This document shows positions 1 to 7,597 of a stretch of 64,000 bases of DNA, piece by piece. The notes beneath the pieces are model-generated. The model was not told where the DNA came from. It did no database searches and saw only the letters and a list, made by a program, of their open reading frames with translations. The stretch lies in contig OY776214.1 of NCBI GenBank assembly GCA_963675425.1, forward strand, positions 2,232,001 to 2,296,000, given 5' to 3'. This DNA is from Sporobacter sp963675425. Lineage in GTDB: Bacteria; Bacillota; Clostridia; Oscillospirales; Oscillospiraceae. Position numbers and translations under genes: made by a program. Positions within the stretch are counted from its first letter, which is position 1. Every line of letters starts with the position of its first letter.

Positions 1-719
1 GTCATTGTCAGGTCCATCGTCATGTCGGCGTCCAAGGAAGTATCGAATTCGTCGGAAGCCGCATTGATGGTATCAAAGGCATCAAGCTTAGTGGAAATGC
101 TTTTAGCCGCGTCCGCGTCGATCGCACCGTCTTCAATAAGCTTGGACAGAAGGTTGCCGTCGGTTTCTTTCACGTCGGTAGCCAACGCCTGATAGGAAAC
201 GGCAACAAGGCTGTCGCGGGTGAATGTGCCTGCCAGAAGCACGCTGTCGGCAAGGCCAATCTGAGCCGCAAAGTCCAGAGCGCCGTCGTAGGTAAAGTCG
301 CCGCCGTCTTTGTCGGAATAGCCGAGAACACGAAGCAGATAAGTGCAGTACATCTGAGCCGAGCATTTGGTGGATGTGCCAAATGCTGTTTCGCTGATAC
401 CATTGGCCAGGCTGTTGGTGTAAAGATACGCGATTTGTGCATCCGCCCAGTCGGGAACGTCGGTAAACGGACATGAGATGGTGCCGGCTTCGAGTGCCGC
501 CTCGGCGTTTTCTTCTTCGCCCAGCATACGAACGAGCATAACAGCCGCTTCGGCGCGGGTGGGCTCGCGATCGAGCTCATAGCCAACGTCGGTACCGGTA
601 AACATACCGATATCCTTCAAATCGTCGGCCAAAGAGGTGTAGCTGGCAGCCGATGCCGTAATCATAACGGACATGGCCAGTGCAAGCGCGATAACTAAAA
701 ACTTCAATGTCTTCTTCAT
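1..719 (-). CDS. S-layer-homology (SLH) domain surface protein, C-terminus outside window
   Basis: The frame starts at an ATG at 719 and stays open leftwards to the window edge, so about 239 codons are present and the C-terminus is missing. Residues 1-25 form a signal peptide (MKK, hydrophobic core, cleavage near ASA-ASY). Then come SLH-like units: one with LADDLKDIGMF and REPTRAEAAVMLVRMLG, and one with FTDVPDWADAQIAYLYTN and a following LLRVLGYSD. SLH domains bind secondary cell-wall polymers, so the protein is expected at the cell surface. Because of truncation I cannot tell whether it is an S-layer protein or another SLH-anchored protein. A good promoter lies about 50 bases upstream; the ribosome binding site is weak. 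Confidence 0.85.
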   Translation of the reverse strand, partial: MKKTLKFLVIALALAMSVMITASAASYTSLADDLKDIGMFTGTDVGYELDREPTRAEAAVMLVRMLGEEENAEAALEAGTISCPFTDVPDWADAQIAYLYTNSLANGISETAFGTSTKCSAQMYCTYLLRVLGYSDKDGGDFTYDGALDFAAQIGLADSVLLAGTFTRDSLVAVSYQALATDVKETDGNLLSKLIEDGAIDADAAKSISTKLDAFDTINAASDEFDTSLDADMTMDLTM

Positions 720-770
720 AATCATCAGCTTTCTTTAATATTTTTTTCCCTACTATTGAAATTCTTACTA

Positions 771-799
771 ATTATATATCTAAAAAAATTCCGAGGCAA
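771..799 (-). promoter_or_regulatory. sigma-A-type promoter of the SLH gene
   Basis: On the minus strand TTGCCT (799-794) and TATAAT (776-771) are separated by 17 bases and lie about 50 bases upstream of the SLH start. Confidence 0.6.
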
Positions 800-1020
800 G
801 TGTTTTGACGTCTTTTTTAACCATTTGTTGTACATTTATCATAAAAAATGAACGGTAAATTTTAAAAAACCATATAACAGAAGTCTGATTCTGTAATATT
901 GCGTATTGGTATTGCGCCTTCGGCCACAGCGACATTCTAGTTACTCATGACTGTAGAAATATTACTTTAAACATACCGGACATCTCTTCGGAGCACGATC
1001 TCCAAAGGCCTATAAAGTTA
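800..1020. other. gene-free interval
   Basis: AT-rich intergenic sequence between the SLH promoter and the tRNA-array terminator. I see no convincing coding frame, repeat or known RNA here. Confidence 0.5.
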
Positions 1021-1060
1021 AAAGAACGGCGAAATTGTATAAATTTCGCCGTTCTTTTAA
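1021..1060 (-). terminator. terminator hairpin after the tRNA array
   Basis: A near-perfect stem of about 17 bp (AAAAGAACGGCGAAATT paired with its complement) around a short loop sits directly beyond the 3' end of the last tRNA gene. A/T runs on both sides could let it work in both directions. Confidence 0.75.
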
Positions 1061-1137
1061 TGGTGGAGACTATTGGGCTCGAACCAACGACCTCCTGCGT
1101 GTGAAGCAGGCGCTCTAACCAGCTGAGCTAAGCCTCC
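1061..1137 (-). tRNA. tRNA-Val (CAC)
   Basis: Full cloverleaf on the minus strand: acceptor GGAGGCT/AGTCTCC, D-arm TAGCTCAGCTGG, anticodon loop TTCACAC (anticodon CAC), T-loop GGTTCGAGCC, encoded CCA. It is the last tRNA of a Met-Glu-Val array. Confidence 0.95.
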
Positions 1138-1147
1138 GTAAATAGCA

Positions 1148-1192
1148 GTTAGTTATTAGCGGATGCGCAATGGGCCTCAACTAATAACTAAC
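1148..1192. repeat. 12-bp inverted repeat in the Val-Glu tRNA spacer
   Basis: GTTAGTTATTAG at 1148-1159 is exactly complementary to CTAATAACTAAC at 1181-1192, with 21 bases between. It could form a processing hairpin in the tRNA precursor. Confidence 0.5.
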
Positions 1193-1205
1193 AACTACGC
1201 TTGTA

Positions 1206-1280
1206 TGGTGACCCGTACGAGACTCGAACTCGTGTTACCGCCGTGAAAGGGCGGTGTCTTAACCACTTGACCAACGGGCC
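1206..1280 (-). tRNA. tRNA-Glu (TTC)
   Basis: Minus-strand cloverleaf with acceptor GGCCCGT/ACGGGTC, anticodon loop CTTTCAC (anticodon TTC), T-arm GAGTTCGAGTCTC and encoded CCA. Middle gene of the array. Confidence 0.95.
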
Positions 1281-1289
1281 TTGTGCCTG

Positions 1290-1313
1290 GCGGGGACGGA
1301 TATCCGTCCCCGC
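1290..1313. repeat. 24-bp perfect palindrome between tRNA-Glu and tRNA-Met
   Basis: GCGGGGACGGAT at 1290-1301 is followed at once by its exact reverse complement at 1302-1313. It fills almost the whole Met-Glu spacer, so it is probably a processing stem in the primary transcript. Confidence 0.6.
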
Positions 1314-1314
1314 G

Positions 1315-1391
1315 TGGTAGCGGCAACTGGATTTGAACCAGTGACACCACGGGTATGAACCGAGTGCTCTAGCCAACTGAGCTATGCCGCC
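1315..1391 (-). tRNA. tRNA-Met (CAT)
   Basis: Minus-strand cloverleaf beginning GGCGGCATAGCTCAG with anticodon loop TTCATAC (anticodon CAT) and encoded CCA. Position 1 is G, not the mismatched C1 of bacterial initiators, so elongator Met is likely. A lysidine-modified Ile tRNA cannot be excluded from the anticodon alone. Confidence 0.9.
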
Positions 1392-1413
1392 GTGTTTGAG
1401 AGAGGCAACGGTT

Positions 1414-1442
1414 ATTATACTTGATGATATTTAGGTTGTCAA
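1414..1442 (-). promoter_or_regulatory. consensus promoter of the tRNA array
   Basis: On the minus strand a perfect TTGACA (1442-1437) and a perfect TATAAT (1419-1414) with a 17-base spacer sit about 20 bases upstream of tRNA-Met. Confidence 0.85.
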
Positions 1443-1454
1443 CAGTGTTTTTCA

Positions 1455-1483
1455 TTGTATAAAAACATTTGTTGATGTATAGT
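1455..1483 (+). promoter_or_regulatory. promoter of the ddl-murF unit
   Basis: TTGTAT at 1455-1460 and TATAGT at 1478-1483, spacer 17. It lies back to back with the tRNA promoter. Confidence 0.55.
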
Positions 1484-1529
1484 ATTTAGAAGCGCTGAAA
1501 ATCCAAATGAATTTGTGTTGGAGGCTTCC

Positions 1530-2567
1530 ATGAACATTGTCGTTTTATGCGGCGGCCTCTCGGCCGAACGCGACGTTTCGATTACAAGCGGTACGATGGT
1601 GACGGCGGCGTTGCGCCGGCGCGGCCATAAGGCGGTCCTAGTCGATTTGTTTTTCGGCTATCCGCGGCATTTTGTTGATCCGGCCGAGATTTTTGAAGGC
1701 GAATACGACAACGCCATCGCCGCTGTGGCGGAGAATGTGCCCGATCTGGAGGCTGTGCGCGCCAGCCGCAAGCAAGCCAGTGAAAGCCGGATGGGCGATA
1801 ACATTATACAAGTATGCCGGGCTGCCGACATCGTATTTATGGCGCTGCACGGCGAGGATGGCGAGGATGGGAAGGTCCAGGCCGCTTTTGATCTGGCCGG
1901 CATCAAATACACGGGCAGCGGCCCGCTCGGCAGCGCTGTGGCGATGAACAAGGCGTTGTCCAAGCAGCTTTTTGAACATAACGGTATCCGAACGCCGAAA
2001 GGCGTCAATATTAAAAAGGGGAGCCTGCCGTACATAGATCCCGGCTTCCCTTGCGTCGTCAAGCCGCGCTCGCGCGGCAGCTCGGTGGGTGTCTCCGTTG
2101 TGAATACGCCGGCGGAATTTAACGCGGCGCTTGAGCTGGCGTTTCAATACGAGGACGACGTCATTGCCGAGCAGTACATTAAAGGGCGCGAGTGCAATGT
2201 CGGGGTTATCGCCGGCAAGGCGCTGCCCGCCATTGAAATCTGCCCGAAAATTGGATTTTACGATTATAAGAGTAAATATCAGGCCGGTATGGCCGATGAA
2301 TTTTGTCCGGCGGATTTAAAGCCGGAAATCACGGAAAAGTTGAAGCGGACGGCCGAGCGGATATACGAGGTTCTGATGTTTGACGTTTACGGCCGCATGG
2401 ACTTCATTGTGGACGATCATGAAGATGTGTGGTGCCTCGAGGGAAACACGCTGCCGGGCCTCACGCCGACGAGCCTGCTGCCCCAGGAGGCGGCCGCCAT
2501 CGGCTTGTCCTACGAGGATCTGTGTGAGACGATTATTGCGGTGTCGTCTAAGAAATACGAAAGGTGA
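1530..2567 (+). CDS. ddl: D-alanine--D-alanine ligase
   Basis: ATP-grasp enzyme that joins two D-alanines for peptidoglycan precursors. The ATG at 1530 is chosen because GGAGG at 1520-1524 sits 5 bases upstream; an earlier in-frame GTG at 1515 would overlap that site. The 345 aa show the N-terminal CGGLSAERDVSITSG motif, LHGEDGEDGKVQ, the ATP-grasp KPRSRGSSVGVS loop, and the C-terminal GNTLPGLTPTSLLPQEA segment with the metal-binding Glu and Asn. Eleven bases separate it from murF, which uses its product. I see no sign of a vancomycin-resistance cluster around it. Confidence 0.95.
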   Translation: MNIVVLCGGLSAERDVSITSGTMVTAALRRRGHKAVLVDLFFGYPRHFVDPAEIFEGEYDNAIAAVAENVPDLEAVRASRKQASESRMGDNIIQVCRAADIVFMALHGEDGEDGKVQAAFDLAGIKYTGSGPLGSAVAMNKALSKQLFEHNGIRTPKGVNIKKGSLPYIDPGFPCVVKPRSRGSSVGVSVVNTPAEFNAALELAFQYEDDVIAEQYIKGRECNVGVIAGKALPAIEICPKIGFYDYKSKYQAGMADEFCPADLKPEITEKLKRTAERIYEVLMFDVYGRMDFIVDDHEDVWCLEGNTLPGLTPTSLLPQEAAAIGLSYEDLCETIIAVSSKKYER

Positions 2568-2577
2568 GAAGCTTTTT

Positions 2578-3954
2578 ATGGCTATGAAACCCCTCGCGCT
2601 GGAGACCATTGTGCGGGTCACCGGCGGCCGGTACGTCGGGGATGACGCGCTCAAGGGCACAACGATCACGGGAGTCGTGCGCGACAATCGGGAAGCATTT
2701 GAGGGCTGTCTGTTTTTGTGTATCAAGGGTGCGCGGGCCGACGGCCACGATTTTGCCAATACGGCGTACGACGCGGGCGCTGTCTGCTGCCTGGCCGAAC
2801 GGCCGCTTGATGAACCGAAGGGTCCCTACGTGCTCGTAGACAGCACGCTGGCAGCCGTCCGGGCATTGGGGGCGTATTACAGGAGCCTGTTTAACATTCC
2901 CGTTATCGGCGTCACCGGCAGCGTCGGCAAGACGACGGCCAAGGAGATGACGGCGGCCGTCCTGTCGCAGAAATTCAACGTCCTGAAAACGACAGGCAAC
3001 CTCAATAACGAGCTCGGCGTTCCGCTGATGCTCCTGATGCTGGGTGAGGAGCATGAGGCGGCTGTAATAGAAATGGGCATCAGCGGCTTCGGCGAGATGT
3101 CGCGTTTGGGCGAGATGGTGCGGCCCGACATCTGCCTCATGACGGTCATCGGGCACAGCCATCTGGAAGCGCTGGGCGATCTGGACGGCGTTCTGCGGGC
3201 CAAGAGCGAGGTGTTCGCGTATATGGACCCAAACGCTCTGGCTGTTTTAAACGGCGACGACGAGCGCCTGCGGGACTTTAATCCCGGCATCCAAAAGCTC
3301 ACATTCGGCTTGCAGGCGGGAAACGACTACAGGGCCGAGAATATCAGCGCGCAGGGGACGAGCGGTGTTGCCTGCGATATTGTCAACGGAAACGGACGAT
3401 TCAGCGTCTTTATCCCGGCGTTCGGCAGCCATATGGTGTACGGCGCGCTGCCGGCGGCGGCGATTGGCCATCGCCTCGGCCTGACAAACGAGCAGATCCG
3501 CGCGGGGCTGGCTCATTATGCACCGGTCGGCGGGCGGGCCAACGTGCTCGACACAGGCACGCTGACGCTCATTAACGACTATTATAACGCCAACCCGCAT
3601 TCCATGTCGGCGGCGATCCGGTCGCTGGCGACGCTTTCGGGCCGTAAGATCGCCATACTCGGCGACATGTTTGAGCTCGGCGGCGACGCCGAAGCGCTGC
3701 ACTATGAGGTCGGCGAGCTGGCGGGGCAGAGCGGCGTAGACAGCCTTTTCTGCTGTGGAGAGCTGGCGCAGCGCATCCGCGACGGGTATGTTTCGGCCGG
3801 CGGGACGGACGCGCGCTGGTTTTCATCGAGGGACGCGCTGATTAACGCGCTGCCGGAGCTGATTAAGCCGGGCGACAGCGTGCTGGTTAAAGCCTCACAT
3901 GGGATGCGCTTTGAGCTGGTCGCCGATGCGCTGGCAAAATCCAGAAACGGTTAA
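2578..3954 (+). CDS. murF: UDP-N-acetylmuramoyl-tripeptide--D-alanyl-D-alanine ligase
   Basis: Mur ligase that adds the D-Ala-D-Ala made by Ddl to UDP-MurNAc-tripeptide. The start is ATG 2578, 9 bases after an AGGTGAGA site. The 458 aa show an N-terminal Mur domain (GVVRDNREAFEGCLFLCIKG), the P-loop GVTGSVGKTTAKEM, the central NLNNELGVP stretch, and the C-terminal domain with NDYYNANPHSM and ILGDMFELG. Full length for the family. It follows ddl closely, so both steps are probably made from one transcript. Confidence 0.95.
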   Translation: MAMKPLALETIVRVTGGRYVGDDALKGTTITGVVRDNREAFEGCLFLCIKGARADGHDFANTAYDAGAVCCLAERPLDEPKGPYVLVDSTLAAVRALGAYYRSLFNIPVIGVTGSVGKTTAKEMTAAVLSQKFNVLKTTGNLNNELGVPLMLLMLGEEHEAAVIEMGISGFGEMSRLGEMVRPDICLMTVIGHSHLEALGDLDGVLRAKSEVFAYMDPNALAVLNGDDERLRDFNPGIQKLTFGLQAGNDYRAENISAQGTSGVACDIVNGNGRFSVFIPAFGSHMVYGALPAAAIGHRLGLTNEQIRAGLAHYAPVGGRANVLDTGTLTLINDYYNANPHSMSAAIRSLATLSGRKIAILGDMFELGGDAEALHYEVGELAGQSGVDSLFCCGELAQRIRDGYVSAGGTDARWFSSRDALINALPELIKPGDSVLVKASHGMRFELVADALAKSRNG

Positions 3955-3962
3955 CAAATAGT

Positions 3963-4886
3963 ATGCTGCTGACATATGAGACCGGTGAGGCGGATCAGGG
4001 CCGTAAGGTTTATTCCATTATGCGGCGGGAGCTTCAAGTTTCCCAGTCGCTCACGCGCCGGCTGAAGCAGGCCGGTGGCATCCGCGTGGACGGGCGGTGC
4101 GTTTATACGGATTACGCCGTTAGGCCGGGCGAGACGGTCGAGATCGATATCGCCGCCGCCGAACCGCCCTGCGACAGTGTTCCGGAGCGCGGAGCAATTG
4201 AAGTTTTATACGAGGACGCGGGTCTTCTGGCGGTGAATAAGCCGCCGGGCATTATCACGCACCCCTCCCGGGCGCGGTATACGGGTACGCTGTCCAATTT
4301 CGTCGCGGGATATCTGGAAGAAACATCGGGAGACCCGCGCTGCCATGCCGTCAACCGGCTGGACCGGGACACCTCCGGCGTTGTCTTGTTTGCGAAAAAC
4401 AGCTATATGAAAGCACTCGCGTCGGACGCGCTTAAACAGCCCGACACTGAAAAAATATATCTGGCGCTGGTCATGGGAAAGCTGGACGCACCGTCCGGCG
4501 TGATGGACGAGCCAATCCGGCGGCTGGAGGAGATGAACATGCTGCGAATCACCGCGCCGGACGGCCAGCCCGCCGTCACGCGGTATGAAACGATCGGCAG
4601 CTATAGCATCGGGGACAGTGAGATTTCGCTGCTCCGGCTCGTTTTGGAAACGGGGCGCACGCATCAGATCCGCGTGCATTGCCTGTCTGCCGGTCATCCG
4701 GTTTTGGGAGATATCCTGTATTACACAGAAGGCTCGCGCGCCTTGTCGGACAAGCTGGGCATCACGTCTCAGGCGCTGCACGCCCATCGCCTGACGTTTA
4801 CGGAGCCGGTCTCCCGTGTGCGGCTGTCCGTAACAGCAAAGCCGCCTGAGGTGTTCGGCGTCAAACGGATGGGCACGCAAGTGTGA
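3963..4886 (+). CDS. RluA-family pseudouridine synthase
   Basis: RNA modification enzyme that turns uridine into pseudouridine. The 307-aa protein has an N-terminal S4-like RNA-binding part (SQSLTRRLKQAGGIRVDG), then the RluA fold with LLAVNKPPGIITHPS, the catalytic-Asp motif HAVNRLDRDTSGVVLFAKN and the late motif LETGRTHQIRVHCLSAGHP. Family membership is clear; whether it modifies 23S rRNA or tRNA is not. It follows murF by 8 bases, without a clear ribosome binding site, so it is probably co-transcribed and translationally coupled. Confidence 0.9.
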   Translation: MLLTYETGEADQGRKVYSIMRRELQVSQSLTRRLKQAGGIRVDGRCVYTDYAVRPGETVEIDIAAAEPPCDSVPERGAIEVLYEDAGLLAVNKPPGIITHPSRARYTGTLSNFVAGYLEETSGDPRCHAVNRLDRDTSGVVLFAKNSYMKALASDALKQPDTEKIYLALVMGKLDAPSGVMDEPIRRLEEMNMLRITAPDGQPAVTRYETIGSYSIGDSEISLLRLVLETGRTHQIRVHCLSAGHPVLGDILYYTEGSRALSDKLGITSQALHAHRLTFTEPVSRVRLSVTAKPPEVFGVKRMGTQV

Positions 4887-4943
4887 AAAATGGACGGTTG
4901 CTATCGGCGTTATAAAACAATTTATGTCTGCGTTTATTTTCTA

Positions 4944-4972
4944 TTGACAGAATTCGTGCGCGATTGTATAAT
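4944..4972 (+). promoter_or_regulatory. consensus promoter of tRNA-Asp/tRNA-Thr
   Basis: Perfect TTGACA (4944-4949) and TATAAT (4967-4972) with 17-base spacing, 18 bases before tRNA-Asp. Confidence 0.85.
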
Positions 4973-4990
4973 GCATAAGCAACTTCAAAT

Positions 4991-5067
4991 GGCCCAGTAG
5001 TTCAGTTGGTTAGAACGCCAGCCTGTCACGCTGGAGGTCGACGGTTCGAGCCCGTTCTGGGTCGCCA
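4991..5067 (+). tRNA. tRNA-Asp (GTC)
   Basis: Acceptor GGCCCAG/CTGGGTC, D-arm TAGTTCAGTTGG, anticodon loop CTGTCAC (GTC), T-arm GACGGTTCGAGCCCGTT... and encoded CCA. Confidence 0.95.
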
Positions 5068-5112
5068 TTTCCCCGTCGGTAGTAATTGTCCGACGGGGAA
5101 ACAATTTAATAC

Positions 5113-5188
<76 letters not shown>

Positions 5189-5190
5189 AG

Positions 5191-5227
5191 AAAAAGCCCT
5201 GAAACCATATGGTTTCAGGGCTTTTTT
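5191..5227 (+). terminator. rho-independent terminator after tRNA-Thr
   Basis: Stem AAAGCCCTGAAACCATA / TATGGTTTCAGGGCTTT followed by a T-run. Confidence 0.85.
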
Positions 5228-5676
5228 GTAAGCGGCAAAGTAAACCACCGGCGTAGACACCATAGGAGAAACAAAAAGCGATAGCGGCCTATATTCAGAA
5301 CCAATTGCAAGAGGACCGGGTAGCCGATCCAATTAGTCTGAAGGAATACACAGACCTGTTTACGGGTAGCAAGAATATGCGGGTATGTAACAATGCCCCT
5401 TCAGGGGCGGCCCGAAAAAGCAATGCGGTCGGCAAACTTTTCAGGCCTCTTGAGGGGCATTCTGGTACCAAGCACCATTCGCAGTTTATCATGGACTGCG
5501 ATTCTATATTTTAACTGTTCAAACAAAATATCGGTAATAAATTGGTAAATATTAAGTTTAATTTGGCCTTGCGGTACGTTCATTTGGCACCAAAATTGGG
5601 AAAGTAAGAAAAAAATAAATGAAACACCTCTTTTTCGCCGTCATATTTAGTGTCAATAATGAAAGGGGTAATGAGT
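5228..5676. other. gene-poor interval with decayed coding fragments and an imperfect inverted repeat
   Basis: On the plus strand an open stretch without a good start runs from 5266 to 5514 (contains QNQLQEDRVADPISLKEYTD). On the minus strand a short frame at 5401-5583 reads NVPQGQIKLNIYQFITDI. Neither has a ribosome binding site, and I recognise neither; they look like remnants. AATGCCCCT at about 5391 returns as AGGGGCATT at about 5453, giving a roughly 65-bp imperfect hairpin. The 21-bp site at 5480-5500 is listed separately. Confidence 0.4.
5480..5500 (-). repeat. left copy of a 21-bp inverted repeat flanking the recombinase gene
   Basis: The 21 bases here are the exact reverse complement of 6857-6877. 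Each copy is itself partly palindromic (outer arms CGCAGT and ACTGCG). The flanking bases differ, so the identity is limited to 21 bp, about the size of a tyrosine-recombinase crossover site. Confidence 0.75.
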
Positions 5677-6789
5677 ATGTCTCGCAAAGGAGAAAACATT
5701 TATAAACGCAAAGACGGCCGATGGGAAGCCCGTATTCTAGGTTCAGACGGCAAATATCGGTATATCTACGCTAAGACGTATAAGGAAGCCAGAGAAAAGA
5801 AGAAAAACTTCAAGCAGACGGACAGCGAAGAAAAGAAGGCTCAAACCGGCCAATGCGCATCGTTGCTATTTGAATTATGGCTGAACGGCAGCCTTTGGGA
5901 CCGTGTAAAACCGTCAACTTATGAAAACTATTACCGCTGTATAAAAAAATACGTGATTCCCTTTTTTACTGGTACCAATAAAATCACAGACGTTACCGTC
6001 AGGCGGTTTGTCCAAATGATCCGTCAGACAGCTTTGTCGGAAGCATATAAAAAAAAGATACTATCCATTTTTAAAACGGCACTTAAAGACATTCTCAATG
6101 AATCCGCAAACGGCGCATTGATTTTAAGACACATTGAACTGCCGAAAGCTGAAAACACAGTGGTGCAGGTTTTCTCGCGGAAGGAACAGCGTTTGATTGA
6201 AAATGCGGCTATGTATTCTGGGGATAAGCGAGCGCTTGGTGTGTTGCTGTGCTTTTACACAGGTATCAGACTGGGCGAGCTGTGTGCTCTGAAGTGGTGC
6301 GACGTTGATCTGGAGGCTGGCGCTATATTAATTGCGCGGACGGTTTCCCGGACTAAAAGCTTTCAGGATGGCGGCGGCAGGACGCAGCTGCTTGTCGGCA
6401 TGCCGAAAAGTAAAAAGTCGATTCGCAAAATTCCTCTGCCAACTTTTCTAATTAAACTGGTAGGCGAGTTTAAGGGGAACTGTGTGAATGAAGATGTTTT
6501 TGTAATATCCGGTTCGAATAACCCTGTCGATCCCCGAACGTATCAAAAGCTGTTCAAACGGCTTTTAGCAGTCGCCGGCGTTAAAAACTCAAAATTCCAT
6601 ACAATCCGTCACACGTTTGCCACGCGTGCGCTGGAGCTCGGCGTCGACATTAAGACGATCAGTGAAATACTCGGACACGCCGATGTTTCCATAACGCTTA
6701 ACGTGTATGCACACTCTCTCATGGAACAAAAAAAAATGGCGATGGAGAAGCTCAACGAGCTGTATATTACGCATTCGGAAATCGCTTAA
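5677..6789 (+). CDS. tyrosine recombinase / phage-type integrase
   Basis: Site-specific recombinase of the lambda-integrase family. ATG 5677 is preferred because GAAAGGGG (5661-5668) lies 8 bases upstream; in-frame ATG 5671 and GTG 5650 are alternatives. The 370 aa have an N-terminal arm-binding-like segment (IYKRKDGRWEARILG), a SAM-like core-binding domain, and a catalytic domain with all active-site residues: Arg198 in GIRLGELCALKW, His308 and Arg311 in HTIRHTFATR, His334 in LGHADVS, and Tyr344 in NVYAHS. It is intact but stands alone: no excisionase, relaxase or phage structural genes surround it. The gene lies between two identical 21-bp sites in inverted orientation, which points to inversion or a relic of an integrated element. 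Confidence 0.92.
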   Translation: MSRKGENIYKRKDGRWEARILGSDGKYRYIYAKTYKEAREKKKNFKQTDSEEKKAQTGQCASLLFELWLNGSLWDRVKPSTYENYYRCIKKYVIPFFTGTNKITDVTVRRFVQMIRQTALSEAYKKKILSIFKTALKDILNESANGALILRHIELPKAENTVVQVFSRKEQRLIENAAMYSGDKRALGVLLCFYTGIRLGELCALKWCDVDLEAGAILIARTVSRTKSFQDGGGRTQLLVGMPKSKKSIRKIPLPTFLIKLVGEFKGNCVNEDVFVISGSNNPVDPRTYQKLFKRLLAVAGVKNSKFHTIRHTFATRALELGVDIKTISEILGHADVSITLNVYAHSLMEQKKMAMEKLNELYITHSEIA

Positions 6790-6854
6790 TTCGCCGTCTC
6801 AGAATTCGTCAGCCATTAAAAAACAACGATGTTTACAGCTGTTATTAATAAGAA

Positions 6855-6890
6855 GCCGCAGTCCATGATAAACTGCGGCCTTTTTATTTT
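6855..6890 (+). terminator. terminator after the recombinase, containing the right 21-bp repeat
   Basis: Stem GCCGCAG / CTGCGGC with a 9-11-base loop, followed by CTTTTTATTTT. The right copy of the 21-bp inverted repeat (6857-6877) makes up almost the whole hairpin. Confidence 0.8.
6857..6877 (+). repeat. right copy of the 21-bp inverted repeat
   Basis: Identical to the reverse complement of 5480-5500, loop included. Shared loop bases argue that this is more than two similar terminators. Confidence 0.75.
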
Positions 6891-7080
6891 AACATCATTA
6901 TTTATGCCCGTCTAATATAAAAAAATACATACCACCATAACATTATAGATTATGGCCATTAATCGGCCGTTATCGCCAGCCACTGAAAGCTTAAATATCA
7001 GGGCTGCTTATGATAAATGAAAATCCGTGGGGGTGAAGTATTGCTGATTCGATTTGATTTAGTTGAAGGAGATTTAAGCA

Positions 7081-7575
7081 TTGAGAAACATGAAAGAAGA
7101 TGCATGCGACGAGATTCTGGACGAGTTTGAACAAAAAGGCTTAAAGGACAAATATCTGACGTTTATGGTCTGCCGGGAAGTGTACGGAATTGACATCAAA
7201 TATGTAACCGAAATCTTGAGTATGGAAGCAATCACGTCTATGCCGGAAATGCCGCCTTATATCAAAGGCATTATTAATTTGAGAGGCCGGATCATTCCTG
7301 TTATGGATGTCCGGCTGCGGTTCGGCAAACAGGATAAACCATACGATGACAGAACGTGCATAATAGTCATTAATTACGGTGAAAAGCTCAGTGGACTGAT
7401 TGTGGACAGCGTTTCCGATGTCTTAACCATCCCTGCGGAAAACATCGAGGTGCTGCCGAGTGTCGGCAATGTTAATGCGAATGGATTTATAGAAAACATC
7501 GGTCAAATAAACGGCAAAGTCATTTTGCTAATCTGCTGCAGCAGGCTGATCAACGCTTTGCCGGAATCAATTTAA
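7081..7575 (+). CDS. cheW: chemotaxis coupling protein CheW
   Basis: Adaptor that links chemoreceptors to the kinase CheA. The start is a TTG at 7081, because GAAGGAGA lies 7 bases upstream; ATG 7090 is possible. The 164-aa protein covers the whole CheW fold: YLTFMVCREVYGIDIKYVTEIL, then PYIKGIINLRGRIIPVMDVRLRFG (core CheW motif) and GLIVDSVSDVLTIP. Only a chemoreceptor follows, 22 bases downstream; no cheA, cheY, cheB or cheR is in the window, so the pair must use a core pathway encoded elsewhere. Confidence 0.93.
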   Translation: MRNMKEDACDEILDEFEQKGLKDKYLTFMVCREVYGIDIKYVTEILSMEAITSMPEMPPYIKGIINLRGRIIPVMDVRLRFGKQDKPYDDRTCIIVINYGEKLSGLIVDSVSDVLTIPAENIEVLPSVGNVNANGFIENIGQINGKVILLICCSRLINALPESI

Positions 7576-7597
7576 ACATCGAAGGAAGTGTAAAAAT

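Noticed and set aside
6893..7080. Sigma-D (flagellar/chemotaxis) promoter before cheW
   Set aside because: GCCGTTAT at 6966 resembles the -10 box, but no TAAA lies 15 bases upstream.
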